Below, piece by piece: positions 27,062-36,084 of a stretch of DNA of 64,000 nucleotides. Source of the DNA: Sulfurospirillum sp. UBA4058. GTDB lineage: Bacteria; Campylobacterota; Campylobacteria; Campylobacterales; Sulfurospirillaceae. A program made the translations under genes and the position numbers. The notes beneath the pieces were generated by a model, which saw only the letters and a list, made by a program, of their open reading frames with translations, did no database searches and was not told the origin of the DNA. Every line of letters begins with the position of its first letter. The first letter of the stretch is position 1. The DNA lies in the NCBI GenBank assembly GCA_002382085.1, contig DFZK01000004.1:45425-109424 (forward strand). The letters are read 5' to 3'.

Positions 27062-27099
27062 AAAAAAGGGAGCTTGCGTCCAAAACGCAAACTCCCTTA
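27062..27099 (-). terminator. Intrinsic terminator between accC and the SurA-like gene
   Basis: Hairpin with arms GGGAG-TTGCGT type (27068-27079) and ACGCAA-CTCCC (27085-27096). On the minus strand it is followed by six T, so it terminates the SurA-like gene. It probably also limits read-through from accC. Confidence 0.75.
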
Positions 27100-27123
27100 G
27101 ATCCTTTATAACGCGTAAGAGCG

Positions 27124-27981
27124 TTAAGGTGCTCGTACGACTTGAATATTGGCGGAAGATTTGAGCTTTTCAAAATAATCGTCGATAGATTGTTTCTCTT
27201 TACCGTCGGCTAATTTGGCGTAAATATAATTTTTAGCGTTGTCGAACGAAATCGCTTTGACGTCGTGTTTGTTTTTCACAAAAAACATGACGTAGCCTTG
27301 GTCGGTTTTAACGACGGACGAAAATTTTCCGACCGGCGTTTTGTTCAACAATCCGGCTAAGTTTTGATCCATTTTTGAAGCTTCAAACGTCGTGTCTTTA
27401 AGCTCGACGTCACTCATAGCACTCATAGGATTGTTTTGAATCGTCGTTAAACTTTGTTGATTGGCACTCGTATAAATGGAAACGTCAAAGGAAGCGGCTT
27501 GTGAAAATTCATTTTGGTTTTCGTTGTAATATGCCAAGAGTTCACCGTCACTGAGTTGTTTCATTTTGTCGCGTACGATTTTTTGATAGAGCTTATCGCG
27601 TTGCAATTTTTTCTTAATTTCTTCTTTGTATTCTAACGTATCGATGTTTTTGGAGCGAAGCATATTTAAAAAGTCGTAGGTACTCATTTGGTTGTTGATC
27701 GCTAGTTTGTCGATATGTTGATCGACTTCAAACCCGTCGACGCTAATACCTTGTTTTTTAATTTCGGAATCTTCGAGTTTTTGACGAACCAAAATATCCA
27801 AAGCTTCTTTTTTGGAAATCTGAAAGCGTTGAGAATATTTGAACACGTCGAAAAGCGTAATCGGTTCTTTATTGATAATAACCGAAACACCGTCTAACGT
27901 AGCGGCGGTCACTATCGATGGCGTTACCAATAGGGCAATCCCTAAAGTTACCAAAGTTAACATCTTGCGTCTAAGCTTCAT
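27124..27981 (-). CDS. Periplasmic SurA/PpiC-like chaperone or peptidyl-prolyl isomerase
   Basis: A 285-residue exported protein with an N-terminal signal peptide (LTLVTLGIALLVTPSIVTAAT). A SurA-type N domain follows, with VIINKEPITLFDV and the pattern LVRQKLEDSEI. A short PpiC-like region forms the C-terminal half. It resembles the SurA-like outer-membrane-protein chaperones of Campylobacter and Helicobacter. Whether the isomerase part is active cannot be judged. Confidence 0.8.
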   Translation of the reverse strand: MKLRRKMLTLVTLGIALLVTPSIVTAATLDGVSVIINKEPITLFDVFKYSQRFQISKKEALDILVRQKLEDSEIKKQGISVDGFEVDQHIDKLAINNQMSTYDFLNMLRSKNIDTLEYKEEIKKKLQRDKLYQKIVRDKMKQLSDGELLAYYNENQNEFSQAASFDVSIYTSANQQSLTTIQNNPMSAMSDVELKDTTFEASKMDQNLAGLLNKTPVGKFSSVVKTDQGYVMFFVKNKHDVKAISFDNAKNYIYAKLADGKEKQSIDDYFEKLKSSANIQVVRAP

Positions 27982-28012
27982 CCATAATCCTTTTTTTTAA
28001 GAAAAATCGCTA

Positions 28013-28018
28013 TATAAT
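28013..28018 (+). promoter_or_regulatory. Promoter -10 in front of a 19-codon ORF upstream of gltX
   Basis: Perfect TATAAT 30 bases before the start codon of a micro-ORF at 28049. The matching ribosome-binding site AAGAGG lies at 28037-28042. Confidence 0.5.
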
Positions 28019-28048
28019 CGTAACTGTATTAAAAATAAGAGGCCACGA

Positions 28049-28108
28049 ATGATAACATTTTTTTTGACAAAAAAAATTAAAAAAACGGTTATTAAGCTCC
28101 TCGCGTAG
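28049..28108 (+). CDS. Possible 19-residue cationic micro-protein or leader peptide
   Basis: Encodes MITFFLTKKIKKTVIKLLA, with five lysines and no acidic residues. The hydrophobic and basic residues could form an amphipathic membrane-binding helix. AAGAGG with a 6-base spacer precedes the ATG, and a perfect -10 box lies upstream. It is 73 bp upstream of gltX, so it might be a leader peptide, a small membrane protein or chance. No homologue is recognised. Confidence 0.4.
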   Translation: MITFFLTKKIKKTVIKLLA

Positions 28109-28181
28109 AATTTTTGTGCTTCTCGTAACAAAATGATACATAATTTTTACATAACTCCACTTCAATTGATAAAGGTTAGTC

Positions 28182-29576
28182 ATGATCGTGACACGTTTTG
28201 CCCCGAGTCCTACGGGATATTTGCATATCGGCGGGCTAAGAACGGCACTGTACAGTTATTTATGGGCAAAGAGAAACAACGGTAAATTTTTACTCCGTAT
28301 CGAAGATACCGATTTGGCGCGCAATTCGAAAGAGGCGGCTGAAGCCATAAAAGAGGCGTTTAAATGGGTCGGGTTAGATTTTGAAGGCGAGATCGTCTAT
28401 CAATCCGAGCGTTTCGATCTTTATAAAAGCTATGTTCAAACGCTTTTAGATGCGGGTAAAGCGTACAAATGTTATATGAGTAAAGAGGAGCTAGACGCGC
28501 TTCGCGAAGAACAAACGGCTCGCAAAGAGCGTCCTCGTTATGACGGGAGATACCGTGATTTTACGGGTACACCTCCCGAAGGCGTCGATCCCGTTATTCG
28601 TATTAAAGCACCGACAAACGGCGTGATTTCGTTTGTAGACGGCGTCAAAGGCGAAGTGAGTTTTAATGCCAGCGATATGCTTGATGATTTTATTATCGCA
28701 CGAAGCGACGGCACTCCGACGTATAACTTCGTCGTCGTTATCGACGATGCTCTCATGGGAGTGAATGAAGTTATCCGAGGCGACGATCACCTCTCCAATA
28801 CGCCCAAACAGATTATTTTGTACGAAGCGTTAGGATTTGACGTTCCGAAATTCTATCACGTACCGATGATCCTCAATCCCGAGGGTAAAAAGCTCTCTAA
28901 ACGTGACGGCGCAATGGACGTTATGGCGTACCAAAAAGAGGGATATTTGCCCGAGACCTTGCTCAACTTTTTGATTCGTTTAGGCTGGAGTCACGGGGAT
29001 CAAGAGATCTTTTCGATGGAAGAGATGATCGCCTTTTTCGATCCTTCCCATATCAATAAATCGGCCTCGGCGTACAATCAGGAAAAATTGCTATGGCTGA
29101 ACTCTCATTACATTAAAGAGGCAAGCTATGAGCGTCTTTTGGAAGCGTTGCGCTTTTTTGACGTCGATCTTGCGGCGCATCCTAAAAAAGAGTTATTTAT
29201 CGATGCTTTGCGCGATCGTGCTAAAACGTTGGTCGAGTTTGCGATAATGATTCGACAGATCGTCGATGCCCCGAAAACTTACAATGAGAAGGCAGTTGAG
29301 AAATTTCTGGACACAAAAGCCGTCGAAATTTTGAGTGAATACAAAAATACGCTCAAAAATGCTCCTACTCTTGAAAAAGCGGGTGAATTTGAAACACTGA
29401 CAAAAAACTTTTTGGAAGAGCGCGGCTTAAAACTGAAAGATTTAGCACAAGCTATACGTATTGCAATGGTGGGTAATTCCGTGAGCCCTTCGATTTTTGA
29501 AGTGTTGGAAATTATCGGTTTTGAACATGTCATCGAGAGAATTGAAGCATTAATCATTTACAAAAAAGGAGTTTAG
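28182..29576 (+). CDS. gltX: Glutamyl-tRNA synthetase
   Basis: Class I aminoacyl-tRNA synthetase, 464 residues. The HIGH-type motif APSPTGYLHIGGLRT is at the N-terminus and the KMSKS-type motif KKLSKRDG is near residue 240. Campylobacterota often carry two GltX proteins, one charging tRNA-Gln for later amidation. Which one this is cannot be settled here. The malic enzyme gene starts at the next base after the stop. Confidence 0.95.
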   Translation: MIVTRFAPSPTGYLHIGGLRTALYSYLWAKRNNGKFLLRIEDTDLARNSKEAAEAIKEAFKWVGLDFEGEIVYQSERFDLYKSYVQTLLDAGKAYKCYMSKEELDALREEQTARKERPRYDGRYRDFTGTPPEGVDPVIRIKAPTNGVISFVDGVKGEVSFNASDMLDDFIIARSDGTPTYNFVVVIDDALMGVNEVIRGDDHLSNTPKQIILYEALGFDVPKFYHVPMILNPEGKKLSKRDGAMDVMAYQKEGYLPETLLNFLIRLGWSHGDQEIFSMEEMIAFFDPSHINKSASAYNQEKLLWLNSHYIKEASYERLLEALRFFDVDLAAHPKKELFIDALRDRAKTLVEFAIMIRQIVDAPKTYNEKAVEKFLDTKAVEILSEYKNTLKNAPTLEKAGEFETLTKNFLEERGLKLKDLAQAIRIAMVGNSVSPSIFEVLEIIGFEHVIERIEALIIYKKGV

Positions 29577-30854
29577 GTGAGTAGTAAAGGTAAAGTGACG
29601 AAAGAAGAAGCATTAGAGTACCACGTCGGCGGTAAAATCGCAATTAACGTTAAAACACGCTGCGACAGTGCAAGAGATCTTTCTATGGCGTATACTCCGG
29701 GTGTTGCGCATCCGTGCTTGGAAATCGAAAAAGATAACGAGTTGGCGTATACGTATACCAATAAAGGGAATCTGGTAGCGGTCATTACGGACGGTACGGC
29801 GGTTCTCGGACTCGGTGATATCGGTGCGGTTGCCGGAAAACCCGTTATGGAAGGTAAATCGGTTTTATTTAAAAAATTTGCCGACGTCGATGCTTTCGAT
29901 ATTGAGTTAGACGAAAAAGATACCGATAAAATTATTGCGATTTGTAAAGCACTTGCTCCAACCTTCGGCGGTATTAACTTGGAAGATATTAAAGCACCGA
30001 AATGTTTTGAAATCGAACAAAAACTTCAAGCATGCGTGAATATCCCCGTGATGCACGACGATCAACACGGTACGGCGATGATTACTTCCGCGGGATTGAT
30101 TAACGCGCTTGAAATCAGCGGTAAAAAAATCGAAGATATGAAAATCGTCGTTTCGGGTGCGGGAGCCGCAGGGATTGCGTGCGCTAAAATGTACAAACTC
30201 TTGGGTGCGAAAAATATCGTGATGATCGATTCTAAAGGCGTGATTCACAAAGGTAGAACGGACTTAAACGCGTATAAAGCGGAGTTCGCGCTTGAAACAA
30301 GCGATCGCACGCTTGAAGATGCCATGAAGGGTTCGGATATGTTTTTAGGGCTTTCCGCTCCGGGCGTCGTAACGGCCGATATGGTTAAATCGATGAATCC
30401 GCATCCGATTATTTTTGCACTTGCCAATCCGACGCCGGAGATTTTACCCGAAGAAGTCCATGTCGTTAGAGACGACGTGATGATGGGAACGGGTAGAAGC
30501 GACTATCCGAACCAAGTGAACAACGTTTTAGGCTTTCCGTTTATTTTCAGAGGCGCATTGGACGTTAAAGCGACGAAAGTGACCGAAGGCATGAAAATGG
30601 CGGCGGCGGTTGCTTTGGCGAAATTGGCGAAAGAAGACGTTCCTGCCTACGTTAAAGCGGCGTATAACGGTGAAGAGTTGAAATTCGGCTACAACTATAT
30701 TATCCCCAAACCGTTTGACAGACGCGTTTTGGTATGGGTTTCCGTTGCCGTTGCCGAAGCGGCGATTAAAGACGGCGTCGCACGCGTAGAAAATTTTGAT
30801 TTGAACGCGTACAAAGCCAAACTTCAAGCCATTATCGATGCGGAGCAAAAATAA
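29577..30854 (+). CDS. Malic enzyme (malate dehydrogenase, decarboxylating)
   Basis: Oxidatively decarboxylates malate to pyruvate. The 425-residue protein has AYTPGVAHPCLEI, DGTAVLGLGDIGAVAGKPV and the metal-binding MHDDQHGTA. The nucleotide loop VVSGAGAAGIACAKM follows. It lacks the phosphotransacetylase domain of E. coli MaeB. The start is GTG at 29577, just after gltX, with AAAGGAG in the end of gltX. The cofactor preference is not determined. Confidence 0.93.
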   Translation: MSSKGKVTKEEALEYHVGGKIAINVKTRCDSARDLSMAYTPGVAHPCLEIEKDNELAYTYTNKGNLVAVITDGTAVLGLGDIGAVAGKPVMEGKSVLFKKFADVDAFDIELDEKDTDKIIAICKALAPTFGGINLEDIKAPKCFEIEQKLQACVNIPVMHDDQHGTAMITSAGLINALEISGKKIEDMKIVVSGAGAAGIACAKMYKLLGAKNIVMIDSKGVIHKGRTDLNAYKAEFALETSDRTLEDAMKGSDMFLGLSAPGVVTADMVKSMNPHPIIFALANPTPEILPEEVHVVRDDVMMGTGRSDYPNQVNNVLGFPFIFRGALDVKATKVTEGMKMAAAVALAKLAKEDVPAYVKAAYNGEELKFGYNYIIPKPFDRRVLVWVSVAVAEAAIKDGVARVENFDLNAYKAKLQAIIDAEQK

Positions 30855-31496
30855 GTGAAAAACGTCCATGTCATCAAGCATCCTTTGATCGAGCACAAAC
30901 TTTCGATCTTACGCGATGAACGAACGGAACCGTTTCAGTTTCGACTTTTGGTCGACGAAATCTCGTACTTGATGCTCTTTGAGGCGACGCGCGATTTGCC
31001 GTTACGCGACGTGAGCGTTAAAACACCCGTAGCAACCGCGCAAACGAAAAAGCTTGATGCGAAGATCATGATCTGCCCGATTCTTCGGGCGGCTTTGGGT
31101 ATGCTTGATAGCGTTTTCAAGTTAATTCCCGATGCGAGTGTGGGATTTTTGGGATTTCAACGCAATGAGCAAACGTTGGAAGCGGAGTTTTACTATGCAA
31201 AACTCCCTTCAGATCATACCGAGCGTACCGCAATTATTATCGATCCGATGTTTGCAACGGGCGGAACCGCCATCGATGCGGTGAATTTTTTGAAGTCCAA
31301 AGGGGTCAAAGACATTCGCTTTTTATCGCTTGTTTCGGCACCGGAAGGCTTGAAACGTTTTTACGAAGTTCATCCGGACGTTCCGGTCTTTACGACATGT
31401 ATCGATGAGGGATTGAACCAACACGGGTACATCGTTCCGGGACTCGGTGATGCGGGAGATCGTGTTTTCAATACGCAAGGTGCTTCGGTTAAATAA
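30855..31496 (+). CDS. upp: Uracil phosphoribosyltransferase
   Basis: Salvages uracil to UMP. The 213-residue protein has the PRPP-binding loop IIIDPMFATGGTAIDAV and the uracil-binding GYIVPGLGDAGDR near the C-terminus. It starts with GTG directly after the malic enzyme stop, in one operon with gltX. A hairpin terminator follows. Confidence 0.95.
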   Translation: MKNVHVIKHPLIEHKLSILRDERTEPFQFRLLVDEISYLMLFEATRDLPLRDVSVKTPVATAQTKKLDAKIMICPILRAALGMLDSVFKLIPDASVGFLGFQRNEQTLEAEFYYAKLPSDHTERTAIIIDPMFATGGTAIDAVNFLKSKGVKDIRFLSLVSAPEGLKRFYEVHPDVPVFTTCIDEGLNQHGYIVPGLGDAGDRVFNTQGASVK

Positions 31497-31502
31497 CCGT
31501 TC

Positions 31503-31527
31503 ATGAGCCCTTGAAAGGGCTCATTTC
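31503..31527 (+). terminator. Hairpin terminator between upp and gdhA
   Basis: Arms ATGAGCCCT and AGGGCTCAT with a 4-base loop, followed by TTTCTT on the plus strand. It lies between convergent genes. Confidence 0.7.
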
Positions 31528-32889
31528 TTACACCGCTCCTTGGTCGATCATGGAGTCGGCTACTTTGCGAAATCCCGCGATATTCGCTCCCAGCATCAAA
31601 TTCCCTTCTTCTCCGAACTCTTTTGACGTGGCATACGCAAGATCGAAGATCGACTTCATAATCGTGTGAAGCTTGGTATCGACTTCGGAAAAACTCCATT
31701 TTTGCATGCTAGCGTTTTGGCTCATTTCTAACTGGCTGGTTGCAACGCCGCCTGCATTCGCAGCTTTGGCGGGACCGTAAAGCATACCGTTGGCTAACAT
31801 GTAATTGATTGCTTCGGGCGTACTGGGCATATTTGCACCCTCGTTAACCAAACGGCAACCGTTGTGATGCAAAGTTTGAATATCGCGAAGATTCAGTTCG
31901 TTTTGCGTTGCGCTCGGGAATGCCGCAAAACACGGAACGGACCAGACGCCGTTGGTCTCTTTTTCATAATCGCCGATGGGAATATAACGGGCGTCGGGAT
32001 ACGTTTTGAGATACTCGCTCAGTTCTTGACGTTTCACTTCTTTAATCGTTTTTAGGGTGTTAAAATCGATACCGTCTTTATCGTAAAGCATTCCTTTCGA
32101 GTCGCTACATGTAACGGGCGTCGCTCCCATTTCGTAGAGCTTTTGAATCGTGTAGAGCGCGACGTTTCCGGCACCCGAAACCGTACAAATTTTTCCTTTG
32201 AGCGAATCGCCTCGTTTATTAAGAATATTTTCCGCGAAATAGACCGAACCGTAGCCCGTTGCCTCCGTACGCGCCAAAGAGCCGCCCCAATTGAGCCCTT
32301 TACCGGTTAAAACACCGTCAAACCGTCCCGTAAGGCGTTTGTATTCGCCGTACATGTAGCCGATCTCCCTACCGCCTACGCCGATATCCCCCGCGGGAAT
32401 ATCTTTGGTTTCGCCGACGTATTTGGCAAGTTCGGACATAAACGCTTGGCAAAAACGCATAATTTCGCCTTCACTTTTGCCTTTCGGATCGAAATTACTA
32501 CCGCCTTTTGCTCCGCCGATCGCCAATCCCGTGAGCGAATTTTTAAAGATTTGTTCAAAGCCTAAAAATTTGATAATGCCGAGATTGACGCTCGGGTGAA
32601 AGCGAAGACCGCCTTTATACGGTCCGATGGCGGAGTTAAACTGAACGCGGTAACCGATATTGGTCTGAATTTTACCGCTATCGTCCATCCACACGACGCG
32701 GAAAATAATTTGCCGTTCGGGAATCACGAGACGCTCTAAGACATTGTATTGAAGGTACTTCGATTCGGATTCCAAAAGAGGCTCTAAGGATAAAAGTACC
32801 TCTTCGACGGCTTGATAAAACTCGGCTTGTCCGGGCGTACTTTGTCTTGTGGAGTGCAAAAGACGTTCGATAGTGTGTTTAATCGACAT
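31528..32889 (-). CDS. gdhA: NADP-type glutamate dehydrogenase
   Basis: Interconverts 2-oxoglutarate plus ammonia and glutamate. The 453-residue protein has GPYKGGLRFHPSVN and the catalytic-lysine region GGAKGGSNFDPKGKS. DIGVGGREIGYM and the nucleotide loop VSGAGNVALY follow. The length is that of the hexameric class. It lies 19 bp after mqnA on the same strand. Confidence 0.96.
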   Translation of the reverse strand: MSIKHTIERLLHSTRQSTPGQAEFYQAVEEVLLSLEPLLESESKYLQYNVLERLVIPERQIIFRVVWMDDSGKIQTNIGYRVQFNSAIGPYKGGLRFHPSVNLGIIKFLGFEQIFKNSLTGLAIGGAKGGSNFDPKGKSEGEIMRFCQAFMSELAKYVGETKDIPAGDIGVGGREIGYMYGEYKRLTGRFDGVLTGKGLNWGGSLARTEATGYGSVYFAENILNKRGDSLKGKICTVSGAGNVALYTIQKLYEMGATPVTCSDSKGMLYDKDGIDFNTLKTIKEVKRQELSEYLKTYPDARYIPIGDYEKETNGVWSVPCFAAFPSATQNELNLRDIQTLHHNGCRLVNEGANMPSTPEAINYMLANGMLYGPAKAANAGGVATSQLEMSQNASMQKWSFSEVDTKLHTIMKSIFDLAYATSKEFGEEGNLMLGANIAGFRKVADSMIDQGAV

Positions 32890-32907
32890 GAAGTTCCTTT
32901 ATGAAAG

Positions 32908-33573
32908 TTAATGGGCGTCGAGCGATCGAGATTTTTTTAAAAATAAGAAGAGGGCTTTTTGCTCTTTCTTCGCAATCGTATAGCTGATCAGTTTTAGGTA
33001 TTCTCGAATATTGCGTGCGGATATGCCGCGTTCGTTGGCGTAGTTCTCCAAAATGTAGCGTGGAATTTTAATCGGTGCTTTGACAAAGCGTTGGGAGAGC
33101 TTTTGATAGAATGTTTGGTGGCGATTGACGCAAAAGCGTGCAAAAACGAACGGTAAGTGCGTGCGCGTATGCCAAACTTCCGCCAAATCGACGTAATCGG
33201 TAGGATTTTGTAAATAGAGTTTGAGTGCTCTATCGCCGATAAAAACTTCACCCTCGAGCCCTAAAACGCGACAGAGCCTATTGGACGTTGCCGAAGCGGG
33301 ATCTTTCTTGGACGGGCCTTGTCGGACGATAACGCTTTTAACGTTTTTTTGCGCGACGATACCGACATTGAGCGGCGTAACGGTTTTGCGTTTACTCTCG
33401 ATACTGGAGATAAAAGCGGCATCGACTTTGCGTTTGCGTAATTTACGGTTGATAATAGCGGGAACGTCTTTTTGGTGTTCGCATGAACGTTTAAAAGCAT
33501 TGGGCAAAGAGGATTTTTTAAGAAAAACGTGAAACGGAAGAAGATTGATGTAATCTATCTTTCCAAAGACCAT
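32908..33573 (-). CDS. mqnA: Chorismate dehydratase (futalosine pathway)
   Basis: First enzyme of the futalosine route to menaquinone, removing water from chorismate. The 221-residue protein has the periplasmic-binding-protein-like fold of this family. Markers are FGKIDYINLLPFHVFLK at the N-terminus, VDAAFISSIES, and IGDRALKLY. This pathway is standard in Campylobacterota. Confidence 0.88.
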   Translation of the reverse strand: MVFGKIDYINLLPFHVFLKKSSLPNAFKRSCEHQKDVPAIINRKLRKRKVDAAFISSIESKRKTVTPLNVGIVAQKNVKSVIVRQGPSKKDPASATSNRLCRVLGLEGEVFIGDRALKLYLQNPTDYVDLAEVWHTRTHLPFVFARFCVNRHQTFYQKLSQRFVKAPIKIPRYILENYANERGISARNIREYLKLISYTIAKKEQKALFLFLKKSRSLDAH

Positions 33574-33756
33574 AACGACTCCTTTGGAATTAAAGTCAAG
33601 GGACTATTATAGCCAACCTTGAGCGGACTTCGTATGCACCCAAGAAAAAATCTTTGTCTAAGAGGGTTTATAGAACTATCTTGATACAATAGTCTTATTA
33701 AGAACGTGTTGTACAAAACGTCAAAGTGCAAAAGCACTGCAAAGGAATTAGCAAAG

Positions 33757-34512
33757 ATGATAGAATCGTTATTAAACGCCGAAGCGTTGATGGCATTGGT
33801 GACGCTCACGGCGTTGGAAATCGTTTTGGGTATCGACAATATTATTTTTATCGCCATTTTGGTCGGACGCTTACCCGCTCATCAACGTGACCGCGCACGT
33901 ATTTTCGGTTTAGCCTTGGCGATGCTGACGCGCATTATGCTTTTATTATCGCTTTTTTGGATTATGAAACTGACCGCTCCTTTGTTTACGGTATTTGCGC
34001 AAGAAATCTCCGGACGCGATCTCATTTTGATTATCGGAGGATTGTTCTTACTTGCTAAATCGACGATGGAGATTCACCACGACGTCGAAGAAGACGCCGA
34101 AGAAGAGACGAAAGAGTTGAAAAAAAGTGCGCGAGGGTTTTTGAATACGTTGATTCAAATTGCCGTTTTGGACATCGTTTTTTCACTCGATTCGGTGATT
34201 ACCGCCGTCGGAATGGCGAATAATATTATCATTATGATTCTAGCCGTCGTGATTGCCGTGGGCGTGATGATGTTCGCTTCAAAAGCAATCTCGGATTTTA
34301 TCGATGCCAATCCGACGATTAAAATGTTGGCACTTTCATTCTTGATTTTAGTCGGCGTTACCTTAATCGCCGAAGGGCTTGATCTGCACATTTCAAAAGC
34401 ATACGTCTATTTTGCGATGGCGTTTTCGTTGGCGGTCGAATCGATCAATATCTACAGTCGAAAGAAAAAAGCTAAGCGATCCATCGGCAAAGCAGTCAAA
34501 AAAGAGGCGTAA
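33757..34512 (+). CDS. TerC/Alx-family integral membrane protein
   Basis: A 251-residue protein with about seven membrane segments. It carries the TerC signatures LEIVLGIDNIIFIAIL and LDIVFSLDSVITAVGMAN, whose Asp residues are implicated in metal (manganese) transport. The start ATG at 33757 follows AAAGGA, and the open frame extends upstream without support. It lies 2 bp before an MreB-like gene, suggesting co-expression. No manganese riboswitch is evident upstream. Confidence 0.87.
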   Translation: MIESLLNAEALMALVTLTALEIVLGIDNIIFIAILVGRLPAHQRDRARIFGLALAMLTRIMLLLSLFWIMKLTAPLFTVFAQEISGRDLILIIGGLFLLAKSTMEIHHDVEEDAEEETKELKKSARGFLNTLIQIAVLDIVFSLDSVITAVGMANNIIIMILAVVIAVGVMMFASKAISDFIDANPTIKMLALSFLILVGVTLIAEGLDLHISKAYVYFAMAFSLAVESINIYSRKKKAKRSIGKAVKKEA

Positions 34513-34514
34513 CG

Positions 34515-35522
34515 ATGCTATTTTCAGGGCGTTTTTCACAAGGGTTTGCGATCGATTTGGGAACCAATAATACGTTGGTATACCAACCCGGGCGCGGTAT
34601 TATTTTAGAAGAACCCACGTCGATTGCGTACGATCAACGCCGCCGTTCGTTTTTTGATTGCGGTGAGAGCTCCAAACGAATGTTCGGGAAAAATCCCGAG
34701 CATATCGAAGTAATGCATCCGCTCTCAAAAGGGGCTATCGCAAATTTGACCGTGGCAAAAGCGTATATTAAAGAGGTCATCAGGCGCATGACGCCGCGCC
34801 GCTTGTTCCGACCCAACGTCGTGGTAAGCGTACCGAGCGACTTGAATGCTATGGAACGTAATGCCGTGACCGAAGCGTGTAAAGAAGGCGGTGCGCGCGA
34901 CGTATTTTTGATTAAAGACCCTTTTTCGGCGGCGTTGGGTTCTTTTCAAACGATCGAGCGACCTCAGGGCGTTTTAGTCCTTGATATCGGAGCGGGCGTG
35001 AGTGATATATCGCTTCTTTCGTGTAACGGCATTGTGATGAATAAATCGTTGCGTATGGCGGGTAACGATTTTGACGAAGCGATTATCGAGTATTTTAAGA
35101 CGCATCATCGCCTTTTAATGTCTCAGCGCGATGCGGAAATGCTCAAAAAAACCTTGGGAAATCTTTTCGCGACGGAAGAAAAACACCTTCGTATCAGCGT
35201 CAAAAATATGATGACGCGCATGCCGCAAAGCGTTGAAATCAGCTCATACGATATTCACAAAGCGATTGTGCCTTTAGCCGATAAAATCGTTGAATTAACG
35301 CATAAAATGCTCTCGGAACTACCGCCGATGTTTGCACAAGACATTTACGATCACGGCATTTTACTCACGGGCGGCTCCTCGATGCTTCAAGGTTTAGATC
35401 GCTACATCGGCGAAAAGCTCAAAATCGATCTTCACTGCGTGGAAAATCCTCTTCACAATATCATTTTAGGCGCAGGGCGTGCTTTGGAAGAGACGCGCTA
35501 TGCGGTTTTATTTCACTCGTAA
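34515..35522 (+). CDS. Divergent MreB/Mbl-type actin homologue
   Basis: A 335-residue actin-fold protein. Phosphate-1 loop DLGTNNTLVYQPGRG, phosphate-2 loop VLDIGAGVSDISLL and adenosine motif LLTGGSSMLQGLDRYI are all present, so ATP binding should be intact. Compared with classic MreB (DLGTANT, DIGGGTT) the loops are diverged. It is paired with terC and not with the mreC gene that usually accompanies mreB. It is probably a second MreB paralogue; its role in shape or another filament function is unknown. Confidence 0.82.
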   Translation: MLFSGRFSQGFAIDLGTNNTLVYQPGRGIILEEPTSIAYDQRRRSFFDCGESSKRMFGKNPEHIEVMHPLSKGAIANLTVAKAYIKEVIRRMTPRRLFRPNVVVSVPSDLNAMERNAVTEACKEGGARDVFLIKDPFSAALGSFQTIERPQGVLVLDIGAGVSDISLLSCNGIVMNKSLRMAGNDFDEAIIEYFKTHHRLLMSQRDAEMLKKTLGNLFATEEKHLRISVKNMMTRMPQSVEISSYDIHKAIVPLADKIVELTHKMLSELPPMFAQDIYDHGILLTGGSSMLQGLDRYIGEKLKIDLHCVENPLHNIILGAGRALEETRYAVLFHS

Positions 35523-35577
35523 CCGTGGAGGGTTCTTAGCTTTTTCTCCACGCTAAGAGCATTCTTTTGCTTTTTTT
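35523..35577 (+). terminator. Hairpin and T-run after the MreB-like gene
   Basis: A stem with arms CGTGGAG (35524-35530) and CTCCACG (35546-35552) is followed by a small AGCA/TGCT hairpin and eight T ending at 35577. Confidence 0.6.
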
Positions 35578-35608
35578 ACGTGTGATGGGGTCTGAGACGA
35601 TAAGTGCT

Positions 35609-35640
35609 ATCTTTATATCAATATATCTTGATATAAAGAT
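35609..35640. promoter_or_regulatory. Long inverted repeat, probable ArsR-type operator of the arsenic operon
   Basis: Perfect 13-bp arms ATCTTTATATCAA and TTGATATAAAGAT with a 6-base spacer, 45 bp before arsC. The AT-rich ATATCAA...TTGATAT symmetry fits an ArsR/SmtB-family operator. No arsR gene is in the window, so the regulator would act in trans. Confidence 0.7.
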
Positions 35641-35685
35641 AACTTTATGCTACTATTTCAGAAAACTTACATGTAAAGGTCGGCG

Positions 35686-36084
35686 GTGAAAAAAGTATTG
35701 ATTTTATGTACGGGAAACAGTTGTCGAAGCATCATCGCCGAAGCGTTGGTCAATGCAAAACTAGAAGGCATCGAGGCGCAGAGTGCCGGAGTCAAAGCGA
35801 CGGGCAAAGTCAATACGTATGCGAAAAGGGTTTTAGAAGAAGAGGGCATTTGGAGGGATACGTACCATTCCAAAACGCTGGACGAGGTTTTACATGTAAA
35901 CTTTGATTTGGTCGTGACCGTGTGCGATCACGCCAACGAAACCTGCCCGATGTTCCCACGTCCCATTCCCAAAATCCATGTGGGATTTGCCGATCCTGAC
36001 GGGAAAGATTACGGCGCGTTTATTTTGACATGTAAAGCGATAGAAGCCGAACTTTTACCGATTATCAAAGCAAAACTCTTATGA
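35686..36084 (+). CDS. arsC: Arsenate reductase, low-molecular-weight phosphatase type
   Basis: Reduces arsenate to arsenite with thioredoxin. The 132-residue protein has the P-loop CTGNSCRS at the N-terminus. Further cysteines VCDHANETCP supply the redox relay of thioredoxin-coupled ArsC. It starts with GTG at 35686. A perfect TTACATGTAAAGG copy overlaps the ribosome-binding-site region and a second copy lies inside the gene. It is the first gene of the operon. Confidence 0.9.
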   Translation: MKKVLILCTGNSCRSIIAEALVNAKLEGIEAQSAGVKATGKVNTYAKRVLEEEGIWRDTYHSKTLDEVLHVNFDLVVTVCDHANETCPMFPRPIPKIHVGFADPDGKDYGAFILTCKAIEAELLPIIKAKLL

